A stretch of DNA of 64,000 nucleotides from Triops longicaudatus (GCA_022885665.1 JAGQDJ010000156.1:744001-808000), one strand, 5' to 3'; shown: positions 12,355-26,371, counted from the first letter of the stretch. Notes: generated from the sequence alone by a model not told the origin. Made by a program: numbers and translations.

Positions 12355-15300
12355 ATGTCCGAAAATTCGGGATATAACCAACGTGCATTTGCCCAGAAGA
12401 TTTCCAGGTAAAGTTCGCTTTAGTGGCCATTTGTACTTCTATTCGTTACTTGATTCCAATAGAAATAACTCCCAAACAAGATTAAGTCTGTGCTCCATTA
12501 TTAAACTATGAAAATCTTAAAAGAAATTGTCTAATTTCATGGTTATTCCAGGCAGAGTTGAAATCCAGTCCTACACGACGCACTCACGACTTTTTAACTT
12601 CAAAGGGAAACAAGTGTAGAAACGAGACAACGAACTTTTAAGTTTAGAAATGCTCGGGTAGAAATTATTACAAAAGCGCATAATTTTCCAGATTTAAATA
12701 TCGTTCGTTGAGTTCACTGAATCCCCCTCCCCCCGTTTTGCAGATTTATATAGATACCCGACATCTTAGCTTACTTCTTGTGCGGTAATTTAGCTCATTA
12801 ATAAAATGTAGTAAAAATGTGATTTTTCATCGCAGGCAACATGCAGCCGATGTCAGACGTCAGGTCTCAAGTGTCGTCAGTTACGGCAGCCAAACAACGC
12901 GTACCGTTTCCTGCACAAGTAGCATCGCCAGTATTTATTCAGTAAGAAAGGTTATTGCATCAAACACCTTTTTCCAGCTTCCTTTTTCATTCACAGATCG
13001 AAACGACTGACACATCGGATCCCGTTGATTATGAAGATTTTATTCAGCGACATTTATCTTCGACCGAAAGAGATCCTCTGAAGCCACTGTTGTCATTCCC
13101 AGTCGATGATTTGGAAATTCTTTGTCTCCCTCGAAGGATCCGTACAATCCACCCAATTCTTCCCTTGGAATCGCTGTAGGCTTTTTTTGGTTTATTTTAT
13201 TTATTATTTATTTTTCGTTCTATTGCCCAACCAAATTTCAAAATAATCGTTGTTATACAGGGATCAGTTAGATACCCGGACTCGGGCCTCAGTAAAATGC
13301 ACGACTGCCAACTGGGTTGTAATACAGCGTCGTTATCAGCAGTATGCAATTCCACCTCTAGCCTCTCAGCTAAAGAGCGATATCTTACGTACTATTCCTC
13401 GACAAGAATTCGAACTGGATTGTGATGAAGACGAGGAAGGCAATACATTGGATACCACTTTGACAGCCCGGTCCTCGAGTACCCGAGAATCACGGCGTAG
13501 CACCCTTAGTGCCCATTCTAGTGTTAGTCTTACAGAAACGCCTAGAGGCTCGTGGGCCAGCTTTGACTTGCGTCAGTCTCTAGGAGATGCTCTCTTGCCG
13601 TCGCTTTTGGATCGTTTGCCACAAGAAGCCGTGGATGCAAATAACACGGCTCACCGTGTAGAAATTAAGCAGGTATTCTGATAAAAGATTATTAAAATGT
13701 ACGCGCATTTTTAAAATTGCCATTATGGCATCCATAGGAAGCTATATTTGCCTTGTATCCTATGCAAGATGCCGAAGAACTTATTGAGCGTCGCACTGCT
13801 GCGGAGATGCCTGCCGAGCATAAAGGCCACCCTTTGCTCGTTAAATGCACACAATTACAGTCAGTGATTGATATCTGAAAAGGTTTTCAGAGATTTAATC
13901 CACGCATCCTTGGTCTCAGGCTGGAGCTGGAAGTCGAACCTATATTCGCCTCCATGGCTTTGTACGACGTTAAAGAAAAGAAGAAAATGTCGGAAAATTT
14001 TTATTTCGACCTTAACTCAGAAACATTGAAAAAAATGCTTACTTCCCATGTTCCGTACCAAGATATTAGCACCTTGAGTCGATCGGCCGTCTTTGATGTC
14101 AGTTTCCCTTCGACTGATCTCTTTCTGGTGGTTAAACTCGAAAAAGTACTCCAAGGGGACATTAATGAGTGCGCTGAACCGTATATCAAAGAAGACAAGG
14201 TAAATTTAAAAAAAAAATACTATTCCCCGTCAGAAAACTTTAATTTTTCCTCGATTAGAATCGAGAGAAGGTCAAATCGTTAGCCGTTTTGGCTTGCGAA
14301 CGGCTGGGACACTACCGGATGCCTTTTGCGTGGACTGGCATTCACCTGCATAGTATACTCAACGGTACCAACAGTCTGGATAGCGACTCAGCTGACATTC
14401 TGTAATAAGCATTCATCGTTTGCTATCGATTTTCTCATTTTTTAAATTTTTTTCCATAGACTAAGCGGTAATGCTAATTCACTGGATCGTAGAAATGCTG
14501 CTAGTTTCGAAAGTAAACGTAAAGAAGCTGGAGGGTCTCTAGTCCGACGAGGCTCGGTCGAAAGAAAACCTGGAGCCGATAAACGCCATAGCTGGTCTTC
14601 GGATGACGTTGGCCTGTATTTGGACTCATTTCGGCCTGTGACGTTAACTGTTTCGTCGTTCTTTAAGCAGGTTCATTAGTAACGCTAAGCGTGGATTAGC
14701 AGTTGCAATGCCATTTATACTTTAGGAAGGGGAACGGCTACGCGATGAAGATTTGTTCAAATACCTACAAGAGTTGAAGCGTTCAAATACAGCGCTGCGA
14801 CGCTTGAAATGCATTCCAGGAACCCTTAAACTAGAAGTTTCGCCGTGTCCGGAAGAGGTCAAATTTTGTTTAACGTCTGAGTTAGTTAAGCTTCGCCCTT
14901 ATCCAGGTAATTTTGTATTTATTGTAAAGCAGATTGTAACTGTTTGTGAAACAATTTTTTTTTTTCGTAGAAGAGACTGTACGACCAACGAAAGAATTGG
15001 TTGAATTCCCTTTGCGTGAAATTTATGCCCCGCACTATAATTATCGAAATCTTCTGTTTGTTTATCCGAAGAATCTCAACTTTGGCAACCGGCCAGGTAA
15101 ATAAGTCGTCAATCCACAATAGCATCGTAAAACGATTGTTAGGTTCGGCGAGAAATATTGCGGTGAAAATTGAGTTTAAATGCGGCGAAGAAGACAGCGA
15201 TGCATTACCAGTAATTTTTGGAAAATCGTCATGCCCAGAATTTACCACCGAAGCATTCACAGCGGTTACTTACCATAATAAGTAAGTGCAATTAATTTTT

Positions 15301-18300
15301 TCTTATTTTCAGGTTTACGCGTTATAGTTATTCGTACTTGTATTGAGAACAACTGTAACTTTGTTTTACCTAGGTGCCCTGATTTCTACGACGAAATAAA
15401 AATTAAATTGCCTGCCCCATTACGAGATGTGCATCATTTACTATTTACATTTTACCATATTTCTTGTCAAAAGAAAACTGAAGTTGCGCCAGTGGAAACT
15501 GTTGTCGGCTATTCGGTAAATAATGAAACGATAAATTCGAATAGTTGCTAACATAAGCTATTGCTAGTGGCTGCCGTTACTTAAAGACGGAAGCTTACAA
15601 CATGGCGAATTTGGTTTGCCGGTTTTGATGGGGAACCTACACCCACGGTATTTTTACATTCTTCCGCACGTTCCTTTACCCGGTACACGATGGGTGGACA
15701 ATCAAAAAGATATCTTTACCGTTGTACTGGAACCCGTCTCGTCAGTGCACACTCAAGTACCACTTGCTAGGGGTTACCTACCTTTTTTACGTATACTGAC
15801 TATTTTTTATTAAAACTATTAAGGACCCGTGTTTGGAGCGATTCTTGGGTAACGTTGCACAATTAGAGGAAAACATTCTCTCGACTGCCAAACCCACGGA
15901 GTCTTCCAGAGAAACAGATCTTCGCGAAAGGTAAACTACACATGGTGATCATAATGTAAAATTCTTATGGGCTTCGGTATCGTTTTTTAGTATCCTTAGC
16001 CTACGACAGGCGCGTTTGGAGCCTCTTGTGAAGTTTCTGCCGCTGGTAATGGACAAGCTTTTTACTCTGCTCGTCAACCCACCGGTATGGGATGGAAAGA
16101 GCGTGAGTATTGGCGGTGATTGCTTTGCCACGCTGGCTGTCCTCGTCCACACTATCAGTGTAAGTTATAACTGACAGTGAAGTATAACTTCGTATAAAAG
16201 AATGAATATTTAGGAAGACCTGAAGCAAAAGAATGATCAGCATGGTCGAAATAGCTTGTTGGTTACGTATCTTCATTATCAATTGAGTTGTTCAAACATG
16301 CAACTTCCAATCCCCAGTCCGACTACACCGTCAGGGCGCCCGCTCTCTATGCCACCACAACGCCGACACCGGTACAAAAAAAAGTGCCTGATACGACGAA
16401 GATTCTTATACTTAATTTCCTAGGAGTAGTAGTCAGTCTGACATCACACAAACAGACAATGATCTGGAAGTACACGGATTGTTTGCTCGAGGAGTCGATC
16501 GTGCTGCTAGTATGAGAACTGGTGCAGGTATTTCGTGTGAGTTTTATAAAAGAGCTATTTTTAAATTATTTAATTATCTAAGAATCTTCGAATTATGGAG
16601 TGAATATCAGACGCAAATTGCTGCACGAAGAAGTTGCAATGCATTGGGGTATGTGTGGCCCTCACAATCAAGACCTTAGAGAACTTCTCCTAAGCAACGC
16701 ATGGTAAACGTAAATCTTTCCAATTTAAAGTAAGATTTAATAGATTTTCTAGGTTCTTCTTTGAGGTTATTGTGAAAAGCATGGTAGAGCACCTTGCCAC
16801 GCATAATTTACTTGACGCTCCTCGCAAACACCGTTTCCCGGAACGCCTCTTGGACGATATTATTTGCGTCGTGAACGTAGTCATTACTGAGATTCTGAAC
16901 CCGGCTGGGAAAGAAGGAAGAGACAATTTGAAGGTATATTTTTTTATGTATATAAAATGGGTAAATTACCTTTTTGTAATGTGTGGTTTAGTATTCCAGT
17001 CAACTCAACGCTCACCTGGCTTTCTTCTTTTATGACGCGCTATCGGTAATGGATCGCGGTTTCGTCTTCTCCTTAGTCAAGTCATACACCAAGCAGTTAA
17101 CCAAGGATACTGGAGACATATCACACTTGACGAGCTTGAAGGTGCCTTTCATTTATGCTTTGAGTACAACTGCTTATTACGCTTATTAATGTTTTAGCTG
17201 GACTTCCTGAGAATTGTCTGCAGCCATGAACATTTCGTTGCATTGAATTTGCCGTTTTCGACACCATTTACGCTATCGTCTGCGCCGTCTTCTCCTACGC
17301 TTTCGGTATCATCTTCCAACAGCCAGTCTTCCTTTGTGTCTACCCTGATAGGAGGGTCATCGCATCGCATTTCCCAATACGCCGAACTCTCGTCAGAATT
17401 CCAGCAACATCATTTCCTAGTTGGCTTGCTCCTCTCCGAGCTAGCCTGTGTACTTGAAATGCCGTAAGCCTTAATGTAATATACTAATATTACAATTTAA
17501 GCATCGTCTTAATTTCACTAGTGATCCATCTTTACACAACAAATCGATTAACTGCCTTCGCAACCTACTTACGTGTCATGATTGGGACGCCCGATATGCA
17601 GATTGGCAGTGCAAAGCCCGTGTGGCTACCCTATATTTACCACTTATTAGCATTGTTCTAGACGCCTTACCGCAATTGTATGATTGGAAACCAGAAGCAA
17701 GAGGTAGTCGCATTTCTTTTCTTTAAATTAATAATAATAATAGTAACAAAATAAAAAACTGAAATGTTCCCCATTTTGAACTGTGCTCGGTCTTAAAGAC
17801 AGGAGATTGAAGCACTGTTCAGTAGGGTATAGCAAATACTAGTAGGTAAATCAGGGTGGACAGCACTGAAGAATTCGTGCTTCCATTTGGGTATTGCCTT
17901 ACATATTGTTAGCCTTATCAATTAAAATAAATTATATAATTAATTAAGCGTAGTTAAATTATTTAACCTTTTAAACTCAAAACTAATGCCGCGGTAACTG
18001 TTAAAGAAAACGAGATCTAAGCGTGCTGTTTAAACCGAGAAGAAATTCATAAATTAAATGTGTTATCGAAATTTTAGGACGGGATCGTCATCACGATGAA
18101 GGTGAAACCGTAATAGCTCAGGCAATCAATCCAAATATTGCAATGGCCATTGCTGGTCGTGCAAACGAACACCAAGTCTACAACCACGTAAGTACTACTA
18201 CATACCTTACCGGAACTCCTTTTAATGTTAATTTACGTGTTCTTACAGCGAAGGATACCTTTGAATGCCGAGTGTACTCGACATTTATTACTTTGTGTCT

Positions 18301-21300
18301 TGTGGATACTGAGGCACGTAGATGAGTCTGTTTTACGTCGGTACTGGTCGGAATTACCGGCTAGGCGGCTTCACCTACTTCTGGAACTTCTGTTTTCTGC
18401 CGTCTCGTGTTTTGAATATAAAGTACCAATTGATACCATAATCTAGTAGCAAGCTTGATAACTTTTTTTTTGGAAACAGGGAAAGCGTTACTTGAAGAGA
18501 CTTTTGCAACAAAGTTTAAGCAGACACACTGACCTGAAATCGCGTTTAGAGGATGTGATCCTGGGGCAAGGTTCGGCCCGTTACGAAATGATGCGGCGCA
18601 GAGGTAATGCTGGAGGTTTATGGGTTAGTGGTGGTGGAAAAGAAGCAGGAGAAGACGAAAAGAATGAAGCCGCCCAGACGGTGGGCAATTCCCAGTTTTA
18701 TACAGGCCTCAGTCAAGGTAAAAAAAAAAAAAAGGAACGCAAGGGACAGTACGTGGGAGAGATCCCCAGCGACCCTTGCAAGAGCCTTGCTTCAGAAACC
18801 CGCAGCGAGAAAAAGCAAAGCTGCTTCGCATGATTTGGAAGACAAATAATCAACATCGTCGTTTTAACCGGTTACTAACAGCAAGCTGCTCGCCAGAAAA
18901 AGGCTTGAATTAATCTGAAGCTCCTACTGACTTTTTATAGCCTTATTTTTCTGTTGGATTGCGAGATTTTCTTATTTTCGCCTCATTATTTGTTCCCTAC
19001 TTACATTCAATATTTGCTCTGTAGAACGCAACCCATCTCCCAGCACAGGACCGCCTTTAGGAGGCAACGCTCTTCCCCAAACACCCACCGTTACCACAAG
19101 CGGCTATGGTCCAAATCCTAATTCTGCTCCTCCAACGTCCGAACGTCCTGCGTTGCGGTGGAGAAAGGATTTGACGTGCTGGCGATCCCCTCTTGAACCA
19201 GAGCGGCCTCGGATACGGGATTCTGAATTGGACGCCGATGCGCAAATTGAAGGCAACTTAGCCACGCAAGCTAATCTGGCAATACTCGATTCGTTGGAAC
19301 TTCTTGTTCAAGTACTTGTGGCATTTTATGCGTATATATTATTTAACGTTGTAATTTCTTAGGTGGTTTCACAACAAGATACTTTGCAAGGTTTACTGCC
19401 AGGAATACTTCGTGTAATTCTACACATGCTTGCCTGTACGCAGAGCACTGCCTTCCTGCAAAATCTGTTCGCTACGCAGCGGTCAATTGTGTTTAAAGTA
19501 TGACAAAATGTTCAAACTTTCCTATGTGTTTTTATTTCTTTTCAACGAAAATTACTGATTTTCCTGTCATTCTCTCAAGTTGCTAACTGAATTTTTATTT
19601 GAATCCACATTTTAGTATCCCAGTCTCCTTTTCGACGAGGAAACAGAATTATGCGCCGATTTATGTTTAAGACTCTTACGACACTGTAGTTCAGCTATTG
19701 CTGCCGTGCGATCACAAGCTTCAGCTTCTCTCTATTCCTTAATGCGGCAGAATTTTGAAATTGGCAACGTAAGCTATTTCTGTCCCTTAAGCACTCATGG
19801 TACTAACTGCCAAATCTTGTAGAATTTTGCACGCGTAAAAATGCAAGTCACCATGTCTCTGAGTTCATTGGTTGGCACCAGTTCTTCGTTTAACGAAGAA
19901 GCGTTGAGAAGATCGCTGAAAACCATACTGGTTTATAGCGAAGAGGATTCCGAGTTACAAGACACATCATTCCCTGAACAAGTAAAATAACGCGCACCTT
20001 AAACTTTCCTAATTTGTCTGCGAATTATAATAGGTTCGCGATCTAATATTTAACCTGCACATGATCTTGTCGGACACGGTCAAAATGAAAGAGTTCGAAG
20101 AAGACCCCGAAATGTTGCTAGATCTCATGTATCGCATTGCAAAAGGTTACCAAAATTCGCCCGACCTACGTCTCACGTGGTTAGCGAGTATGGCACAGAA
20201 ACACACCGAAGTAATTTTTCGACTTTCTTTTAATTTCGACATTTTTACGTAGTTCTTTGTCACTAACCAATTTCCGCATTTTTTGTTGTGTGTGTAGCGA
20301 AATAACCACGCAGAAGCTGCGCTTTGCTTAGTCCATTCCGCTGCATTAGTTGCCGAATACCTACGCATGCTAGAAGACCGTATACATTTGCCAGCAGGAG
20401 CTGTGGCATTTCAGCGACTGAGTCCTAATGTTTTAGAGGAAAGTGCCGTTTCTGACGATGTTGTTTCACCCGATGAAGAAGGAATTTGCACCGGGAAGTA
20501 TTTCACAGAGAATGGCCTTATCGGGCTTTTGGAACAAGCTGCCACCGCGTTCTATACGGTATAGAGATGTGAATGCGATACAGCCTGTTTACTTTTAGTA
20601 TCACTGGTTTTCCTTTCATTAGGGTGGGCTGTACGAAGCCATGAATGAAGTGTACAAGATCTTAACACCCATAGCCGAAACTCATCGTGACTACAAAAAA
20701 CTTATCAATATTCACAAGTAAAACTCGGTTATTTATTCTAATAAGAGCCAAATACACTACAAAAAATTTGTATACTTGTAGTAAGCTTCACGACGCCTTT
20801 ACAAAGATAGAACAAACACAAGGCAAGCGGGTCTTCGGAACCTATTTCCGTGTAGGATTTTATGGGTCTAAATTCGGAGATCTCGACGGGGAAGAGTTTG
20901 TATACAAAGAACCCACGCTAACGAAACTTGCCGAAATTTCCCACCGATTAGAGGTAATGTTATAAAAGCACCAAAGAAAACAGCACACAATCCTTCTTTT
21001 CCCTTTCTCTTTATAGAATTTCTACTCAGATCGGTTTGGCACCGAAAATGTAGTTATAATTAAAGACTCAAATCTGGTGGATTCGAACAAACTGCATCCC
21101 GAAAAAGCATATATACAGATTACGTACGTTGAGCCGTACTTTGATTCTTATGAGCTGCGGGAGCGATTCACCGTTTTCGAGAAAAACTACAACATAAGTC
21201 AGTATTAACTTTTCGCACTTTTTTCCCTTATTTTCACAGTTTTGTTATGATTAGAGCGTTTTATGTACGCGACGCCGTTTACCCCTGACGGAAGAGCCCA

Positions 21301-22000
21301 TGGTGACTTACATGAGCAGTACAAACGGAAAACGATCTTAACTACCTTTAACCACTTTCCGTACGTTAAAACACGTATTCAAGTCATGGAAAGGAAGCAG
21401 GTGAGTCATTCAAGATCTTAAAACGAACCTATTCCCTTTAATTACCTTAAATGATTTATTTCAGTTCGTCCTAACACCTATCGAAGTAGCTATTGAAGAT
21501 ATTCAGAAAAAAACGCTGGAATTAGCCATAGCTACAGCGCAAGAACCCCCAGATCCCAAGATTTTACAAATGGTACTGCAAGGCTGTATTGGCACTACAG
21601 TCAATCAAGGCCCAATGGAGGTGGCTCATGTTTTTCTGTCGGATTTGAGCGAAGATAAGAAACAGCCGACAAAAATGCAGACGAGACTTCGTCTCGCTTT
21701 CAAAGATTTTTCGAAAAAGTAAATACTCGCCTTATTTAAGAGAAGTACAGTAATAACATTTTTTGCGCATGTTTAGATGTCTAGACGCCCTGGAACGCAA
21801 TAGAAAGCTGATTGGGCCGGATCAAGTGGCTTATCAGAAGGAGTTAGAGAACAACTATCGCCAGTTAAAGAGTCGTTTAGCGCCCTTACTCACCACCGTA
21901 AAACGGAGTAAAAGGTCGTAGCTTAGAAGAGCCTTTATTTGAAAGCTAACCTTTTCTTTATTTTTGCAGCCAAAATGCAGCAGACATCACTCCAGTTTAA
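12355..22000 (+). CDS. DOCK7: DOCK-C subfamily guanine nucleotide exchange factor (DOCK6/7/8; insect Zizimin-related)
   Basis: A Rac/Cdc42 exchange factor acting on actin and cell polarity. I could join 38 exons in phase: 12355-12407, 12836-12941, 12997-13175, 13261-13672, 13738-13859, 13920-14199, 14259-14401, 14460-14670, 14726-14906, 14971-15096, 15143-15281, 15374-15515, 15568-15756, 15824-15930, 15991-16159, 16214-16371, 16424-16527, 16583-16703, 16753-16933, 16992-17141, 17198-17463, 17522-17703, 18078-18187, 18249-18422, 18480-18717, 19025-19311, 19363-19497, 19616-19768, 19823-19981, 20034-20210, 20298-20558, 20623-20717, 20782-20953, 21017-21197, 21255-21400, 21465-21718, 21777-21914, 21970-22000. 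The model has about 2143 residues; human DOCK7 has about 2140. It starts MSENSGYNQRAFAQKIS, like vertebrate DOCK7 (RAFAQKIS). The lipid-binding DHR-1/C2 domain spans about residues 570-740 and the catalytic DHR-2 about 1690-2110, with the NQGPMEVAHVFL nucleotide-sensor helix. The last intron (55 bp) is uncertain; unspliced, the frame stops at 21921. Confidence 0.95.
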
Positions 22001-23522
22001 TACAAGTCCGTAGGGACCGATTGAGATAGAATCAAGTGTTGCGTTTTTTTTTTAAACTTCTTGCTTTCAGATAACGTTGCAGAACAGGAACTGTTCTCAG
22101 AGACATTGCTATTCTTTAGGGATCAACTGTACAGCAAGAACTTGTCAGCTAGGACGTTCGTAGCGAATCGGAACAACTTAAATCGTACGATCTCGACGGC
22201 TTATCGCTTTGTCTACTTTGTCTTGATTTGCTTGTTTGATATTCATCTGGCTTCTGAAATTGAACGTATATGGACTAGCCCTTGAGCGTGGTGGGAGTCA
22301 AAAGTCTATTGTTTTAAGTATTGCTATTTCGTCCCCCACTAGTCACCCAACTTTCTGTACAGCTGGTTCACGTTTCGAGGAAAATCATCTTAGCTTGATC
22401 TAGATCAAGAACACGTTAATAATAGGTTAAATGATCCTTAGCTGATCGTAGCCGTACGGAAATTGAACACGGAGAACACACAGGCCATCGTTAATCGACA
22501 ACGCTCCATTTTAGATTAAGCCTGTCGTAGTCCAATTGTTATTATGGTGGGAATAAACTAGCTGAATTGCTACGTACTTGAACATGGGAATAAGGTAATA
22601 ATTTAAAGCCTTGGGTATAGAAACATTAGTAAGCAGCAATAGTATCTTTAGCCGGTCTTGCTGTAATGCTGACGTCTCATTTATTCGTAAAATTGTCGTA
22701 AGTCGTTGCCGTCGCTACATAATTGGTCCTATGTGTAGCGCTCTTTCTCTAGCATCGTAATGATTTGCTTAGCCGCTTTCATTGCCTATCTAAACTTGCG
22801 AAAAAGGTAAAAATAGTATTTTTCCAAGTTCCACATCGACAAGCCAATCGATTTCTTCCAATCCGTGCCACACACGTCCAGGTTATATTGAGCATTAGCT
22901 TTTTTCTCTTCCTCTCTTCACTTCCTTTACTCCGCCCACCTTGGAGATAAAAGTCTATCATTTTTAAATGCAACCTGTGCTAAGTGAAACTTTTCTTTGC
23001 GCATAAAAAGTCAACATTAAAAGTATTAGGAAAGCTTAATCCGCCTGGCGTGATTCGTAATAATTCTCCCGCAATACCAAGCTGCCAAGGTAACTGTTAT
23101 CGCAAGAGACTATTTCCAGAACAAACGGGAAGAAAAATTCGTCTGGGATAGTAGCCTCACACCATGTATTGATCTGCATTTTGAGATGGACATAACGTAA
23201 CCGCTGGCTGATGCAGCAACGCGGCTAGACCACAAAAGTACTAGGAATCCATTTTTTTAATCATCAACTTCACCAGAAACCAACTCTTTGTAATTAACGA
23301 CAACATAAAAATCACCTAGGGTAGTTTTGACGGCCATTTTCGAATTTGGAGGCAGTATAGCTAGAGCACAGCAACGCGGCTAGCAAATGAACAATTTTCA
23401 CATGTGTTCCAACGTTACACACAGTAATTGTGAGGATGAAGACAAATTTAACATCGGGAAAAATGGGGCGGAGAAGTTAGCTTGTTACGTTTCCCACTTT
23501 CGAAGAACCCTGGACGATCTTC
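22001..23522. other. Intergenic stretch: 3' UTR of the DOCK gene and 3' flank of DYNLL
   Basis: The DOCK and DYNLL genes converge here. A polyadenylation hexamer (aataaa) lies at 22552-22557, about 550 bp after the DOCK stop codon and correctly oriented for it. No other gene is visible; short open frames at 22061-22285 and 22765-22950 show no family features. Confidence 0.5.
22552..22557 (+). terminator. Candidate poly(A) signal of the DOCK gene
   Basis: A canonical aataaa hexamer on the plus strand downstream of the DOCK stop codon. No transcript evidence is available, so the assignment is by position only. Confidence 0.4.
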
Positions 23523-23973
23523 TCAACCGCTCTTAAAGAGGAGGATGGCAACTTGTCCCAGGTAGAAATAAATGAAGTGCCTGGTTTCGTGGGTGACATA
23601 GGATCCAAAATTACGGCCAACTATACAATGCCACGTGGGATTGTACTTCTTGTCGAATTCCTTCTTAATGTACGCTGCAATATCCTACGTAACAAGCAAT
23701 GCGGATCAAATAAGTTTCTTTTCATAATTTAAGGGGTCTCAATCCGAAGATTAAATTCAGAGCATCGCTAGGTCTCTGGCAGTTAGATTTGTCCCAGACT
23801 TCGTCAGAATTTACGAGACAGGCCACCTCCCTCCCCCCACAGAAATCCCAATAGTTGCAATTTACCTTTTCAATGTTATATTTTTCTAATGCAGTGGTCG
23901 CACAGTCTACTGCGTCTTGTTGCATATCTTCGGACATATCAGCATTCTTAATAACTGCTTTACGGTCAGCCAT
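23523..23973 (-). CDS. DYNLL1: Dynein light chain LC8 (DYNLL1/2; cut up)
   Basis: LC8 is a small dimeric hub that binds short linear motifs in dynein intermediate chain, myosin V and many other partners. Two coding exons, 23866-23973 and 23523-23684, join in phase across a 181-bp intron and give 89 residues, exactly the usual LC8 length. The N-terminus MADRKAVIKNADMSEDMQQ and the C-terminus ending in KSG are nearly identical to LC8 from other animals. A 5' non-coding exon probably ends at 24122: a strong donor (gtaagt) there pairs with an acceptor (ctctcgtag) three bases before the ATG, leaving an intron of 23977-24121. Family conservation is so high that DYNLL1 and DYNLL2 cannot be told apart. 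Confidence 0.97.
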
Positions 23974-24122
23974 GTTCTACGAGAGAATCAAAACACTGTT
24001 AGTACTCTTTGGAAGTTCAGAACCCTTATTAGCAGGAAAAACACTCATATGCACTTCCTCTAGTTACATTTCAGGCAATGTAATACCAAATAAAGTAATT
24101 AAATTAATTTGTGCGACTTACC

Positions 24123-25958
24123 GTTTTTGAAGGAAACAAATAGTAAAAGAGATTTCGGCCCCGAACAGCTTACACTAACCAAGAAGTGACTGTGTATGTA
24201 CCGAACATTCGGCGCTTGAGCAAACCAAATACCGCATGCACTTTTTTCATTGGTCCTTCGCGAACGTCTTCTATCAGTCTTCTATCACATTGCCCCGCCT
24301 GCCACCATAGTAACAGATGTTGCTAGCAAAGTTGGCTAATGGGGTGGAGCCATGCGGGCGGATACGTGATGTCGATTGATATGATATTGTTTTAAAAATT
24401 GCGGATCAAAGTTTCACATGAATGCCCAGTAATTTAAATTACTGCAAATAAGCAAAGATTCGCTTTCAAGCTCTAGGCAGAATACACTTTAGGAAAAATG
24501 GCCCTGTTTATTCAATTACAAGAAAGGAACGGAAAAGCTGAAAGCTTGAAAGCTCCCTAGCAACCGTCCACTTGTATACTGCCTTAAAAGTTACGTGAAT
24601 CTTCAGTCATGAGGGGAATAATTCACCTGATCGACAAATATAGGATTCAAAGAATTACACGCCTTCGCGCAAGATACTTGCCTCCTGGAGAGATTCAACT
24701 AGCAAAAGCAGGTGTAAAGATGTCAACATGACGTCAAATTCGGAACGCATAACAGTCTCGTTCTACGTAATTGAGCTTGTTTATTGCAATGTGACATTCC
24801 ACCTGAAGAGAAATCTTCATTATCGCGGCCAGGAAAGGCATGTTTGTCCTGTTTTTCCCGTGGTTCACCCGAAAAGGTGACAAGTATTTTTATTGTGTAG
24901 CTGTCTGGTTGTTACGTCACTAGTAAATTAGAAGTCGTATCACCTTCCGCGAACCGGCCAGAAGTCACTTTGGCATATTTTTAATTAATCTACCACAAAT
25001 ACCGCATCAAATTACGCTTCCTTCTGAATACTTTTTTCATCGAGTTTCTTTTCTGATCAAATTTGCATGGTGCAGCAAAAATGCTGTTTCAAAGGTTCTG
25101 TTTCGTCAGCATTGAAAGCAGACATCCAATGTTACAACGCAAGACGCGTATAGTTTTTGAGAACAAGTTCTTACACGGAACCTTAGTCATGAATGAATGT
25201 TTCATAAGGCTTTACGCTATACATGTGAAACGATAAGGAAAAACCTGGGGTCTATGCTTTCAGCTATTTCCTTCTTTCATGAAGTTCACTAGTTGGGCGC
25301 TTAACAAGGTCAGAATGTATTAACTCAATAGACAAAAATTCGACATACAGATTTCCTGTCTATGCTGCGGCTAGAGATCTTCGAAAAGCCACCGAGACAC
25401 ACGTAGTCTAATCATAATTATGCCGATAGTAATTTCGATCACTGTACTCTCAATACACCGACCAATGTAATTAGGGTTCCTCTTTTGACATCCAGACAAA
25501 AGCCCACTTCAACGTCAATCCGAGAGCTCGAATCCTTGTACGGCCATTGCTCTCGTCAATATGTCGTCAATATGCAAATATCGAACGGAAACTATACGCC
25601 TGTTTCTCTTTAGCAGACGATTTTTTTTTCTTGAAAGCGGTTGCTCCTGTAATAAACGTTGCTACCACCGTCATTCAAAAAGGAAGATCGTGAATTCACA
25701 CAAAAAGCTCGCAATTCTTTATCTTTGACAGAAAGCTGTCTAAGTACTCTTTACCTAAAGCTTTCGTGAGTGAAACACTCACGGGCGTCTTCTCGATCCG
25801 ACAAACTACCGTAGACGCTCCACGACTAAAGAAAAATTAAATTACAGAAAAAACTCAAATCGCGGAGAAAAATTTACTATGTACTAAGAATGAATTGTAT
25901 TTCGAGGATAAATAATTCTATACAAATGATCTGATCAACTACACATGAAACATTCAGC
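24123..25958. other. Intergenic stretch, nothing recognised
   Basis: This contains the presumed promoter and 5' non-coding exon of DYNLL near 24122-24200. Further right I see no gene. A small perfect hairpin (cgtgagtg, 3-nt loop, cactcacg) lies near 25766-25784. Confidence 0.4.
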
Positions 25959-26371
25959 CTACAAGCGATCAAGCAACTTTCGAATTCTGGTCAGGGGCTG
26001 ATCAGTAGCCGAGTCGGCCTCTATGCAGCACTCGGCCGGTCCTTCCGCTGTCTCCTGTGTCCAAAACAGCGAGTGTTTGTTCTTCCGTGTTATCATCTGT
26101 GCGCTAAACAAGTGTATAAGTATTAAATACACATTATGTGAAAATAAGCAGAATACAACATAAGTCTACACGAAAACTGAACCTACTTTGGTAGCATTTG
26201 GCAATGTGCGCACACATTCTCCTCCGTCCGTTTGCTTTCCGAGTATGGGCTCATTCAAAGCGCTCACTTAACGATGCACACTTGGCTTTCAGTTTTCCTA
26301 TACTGTTCGTACCTGTAGCGGTAATTAATAGTTCCTCCCGGCAAAATACGAAAATCCTTAGAATGTGGCAT
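25959..26371 (-). CDS. Tentative small three-exon gene, product unrecognised
   Basis: Three open minus-strand segments join in phase: 26313-26371, 26187-26262 and 25959-26096. The first intron is 50 bp, typical of this locus. The model encodes 90 residues starting MPHSKDFRILPGGTINYRY and ending RIRKLLDRL. Donors are AG-gtacga and AAA-gtaggt; the first acceptor (aagtgag) is poor. The last exon could instead use a better acceptor six bases upstream of 26096 (ttgtttag), which gives a different frame ending LGY. I recognise no domain and no membrane segment. The upstream frame is also open before the chosen ATG, so the start may be further up. It may be a real lineage-specific or fast-evolving gene, or chance. 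Confidence 0.3.

Noticed and set aside
12941..12996. Alternative DOCK exon 2-3 join using a 36-bp intron
   Set aside because: It gives a different N-terminal frame. The 55-bp intron with the AADVRRQVS frame matches DOCK7 N-termini (AAEVRKQIS).
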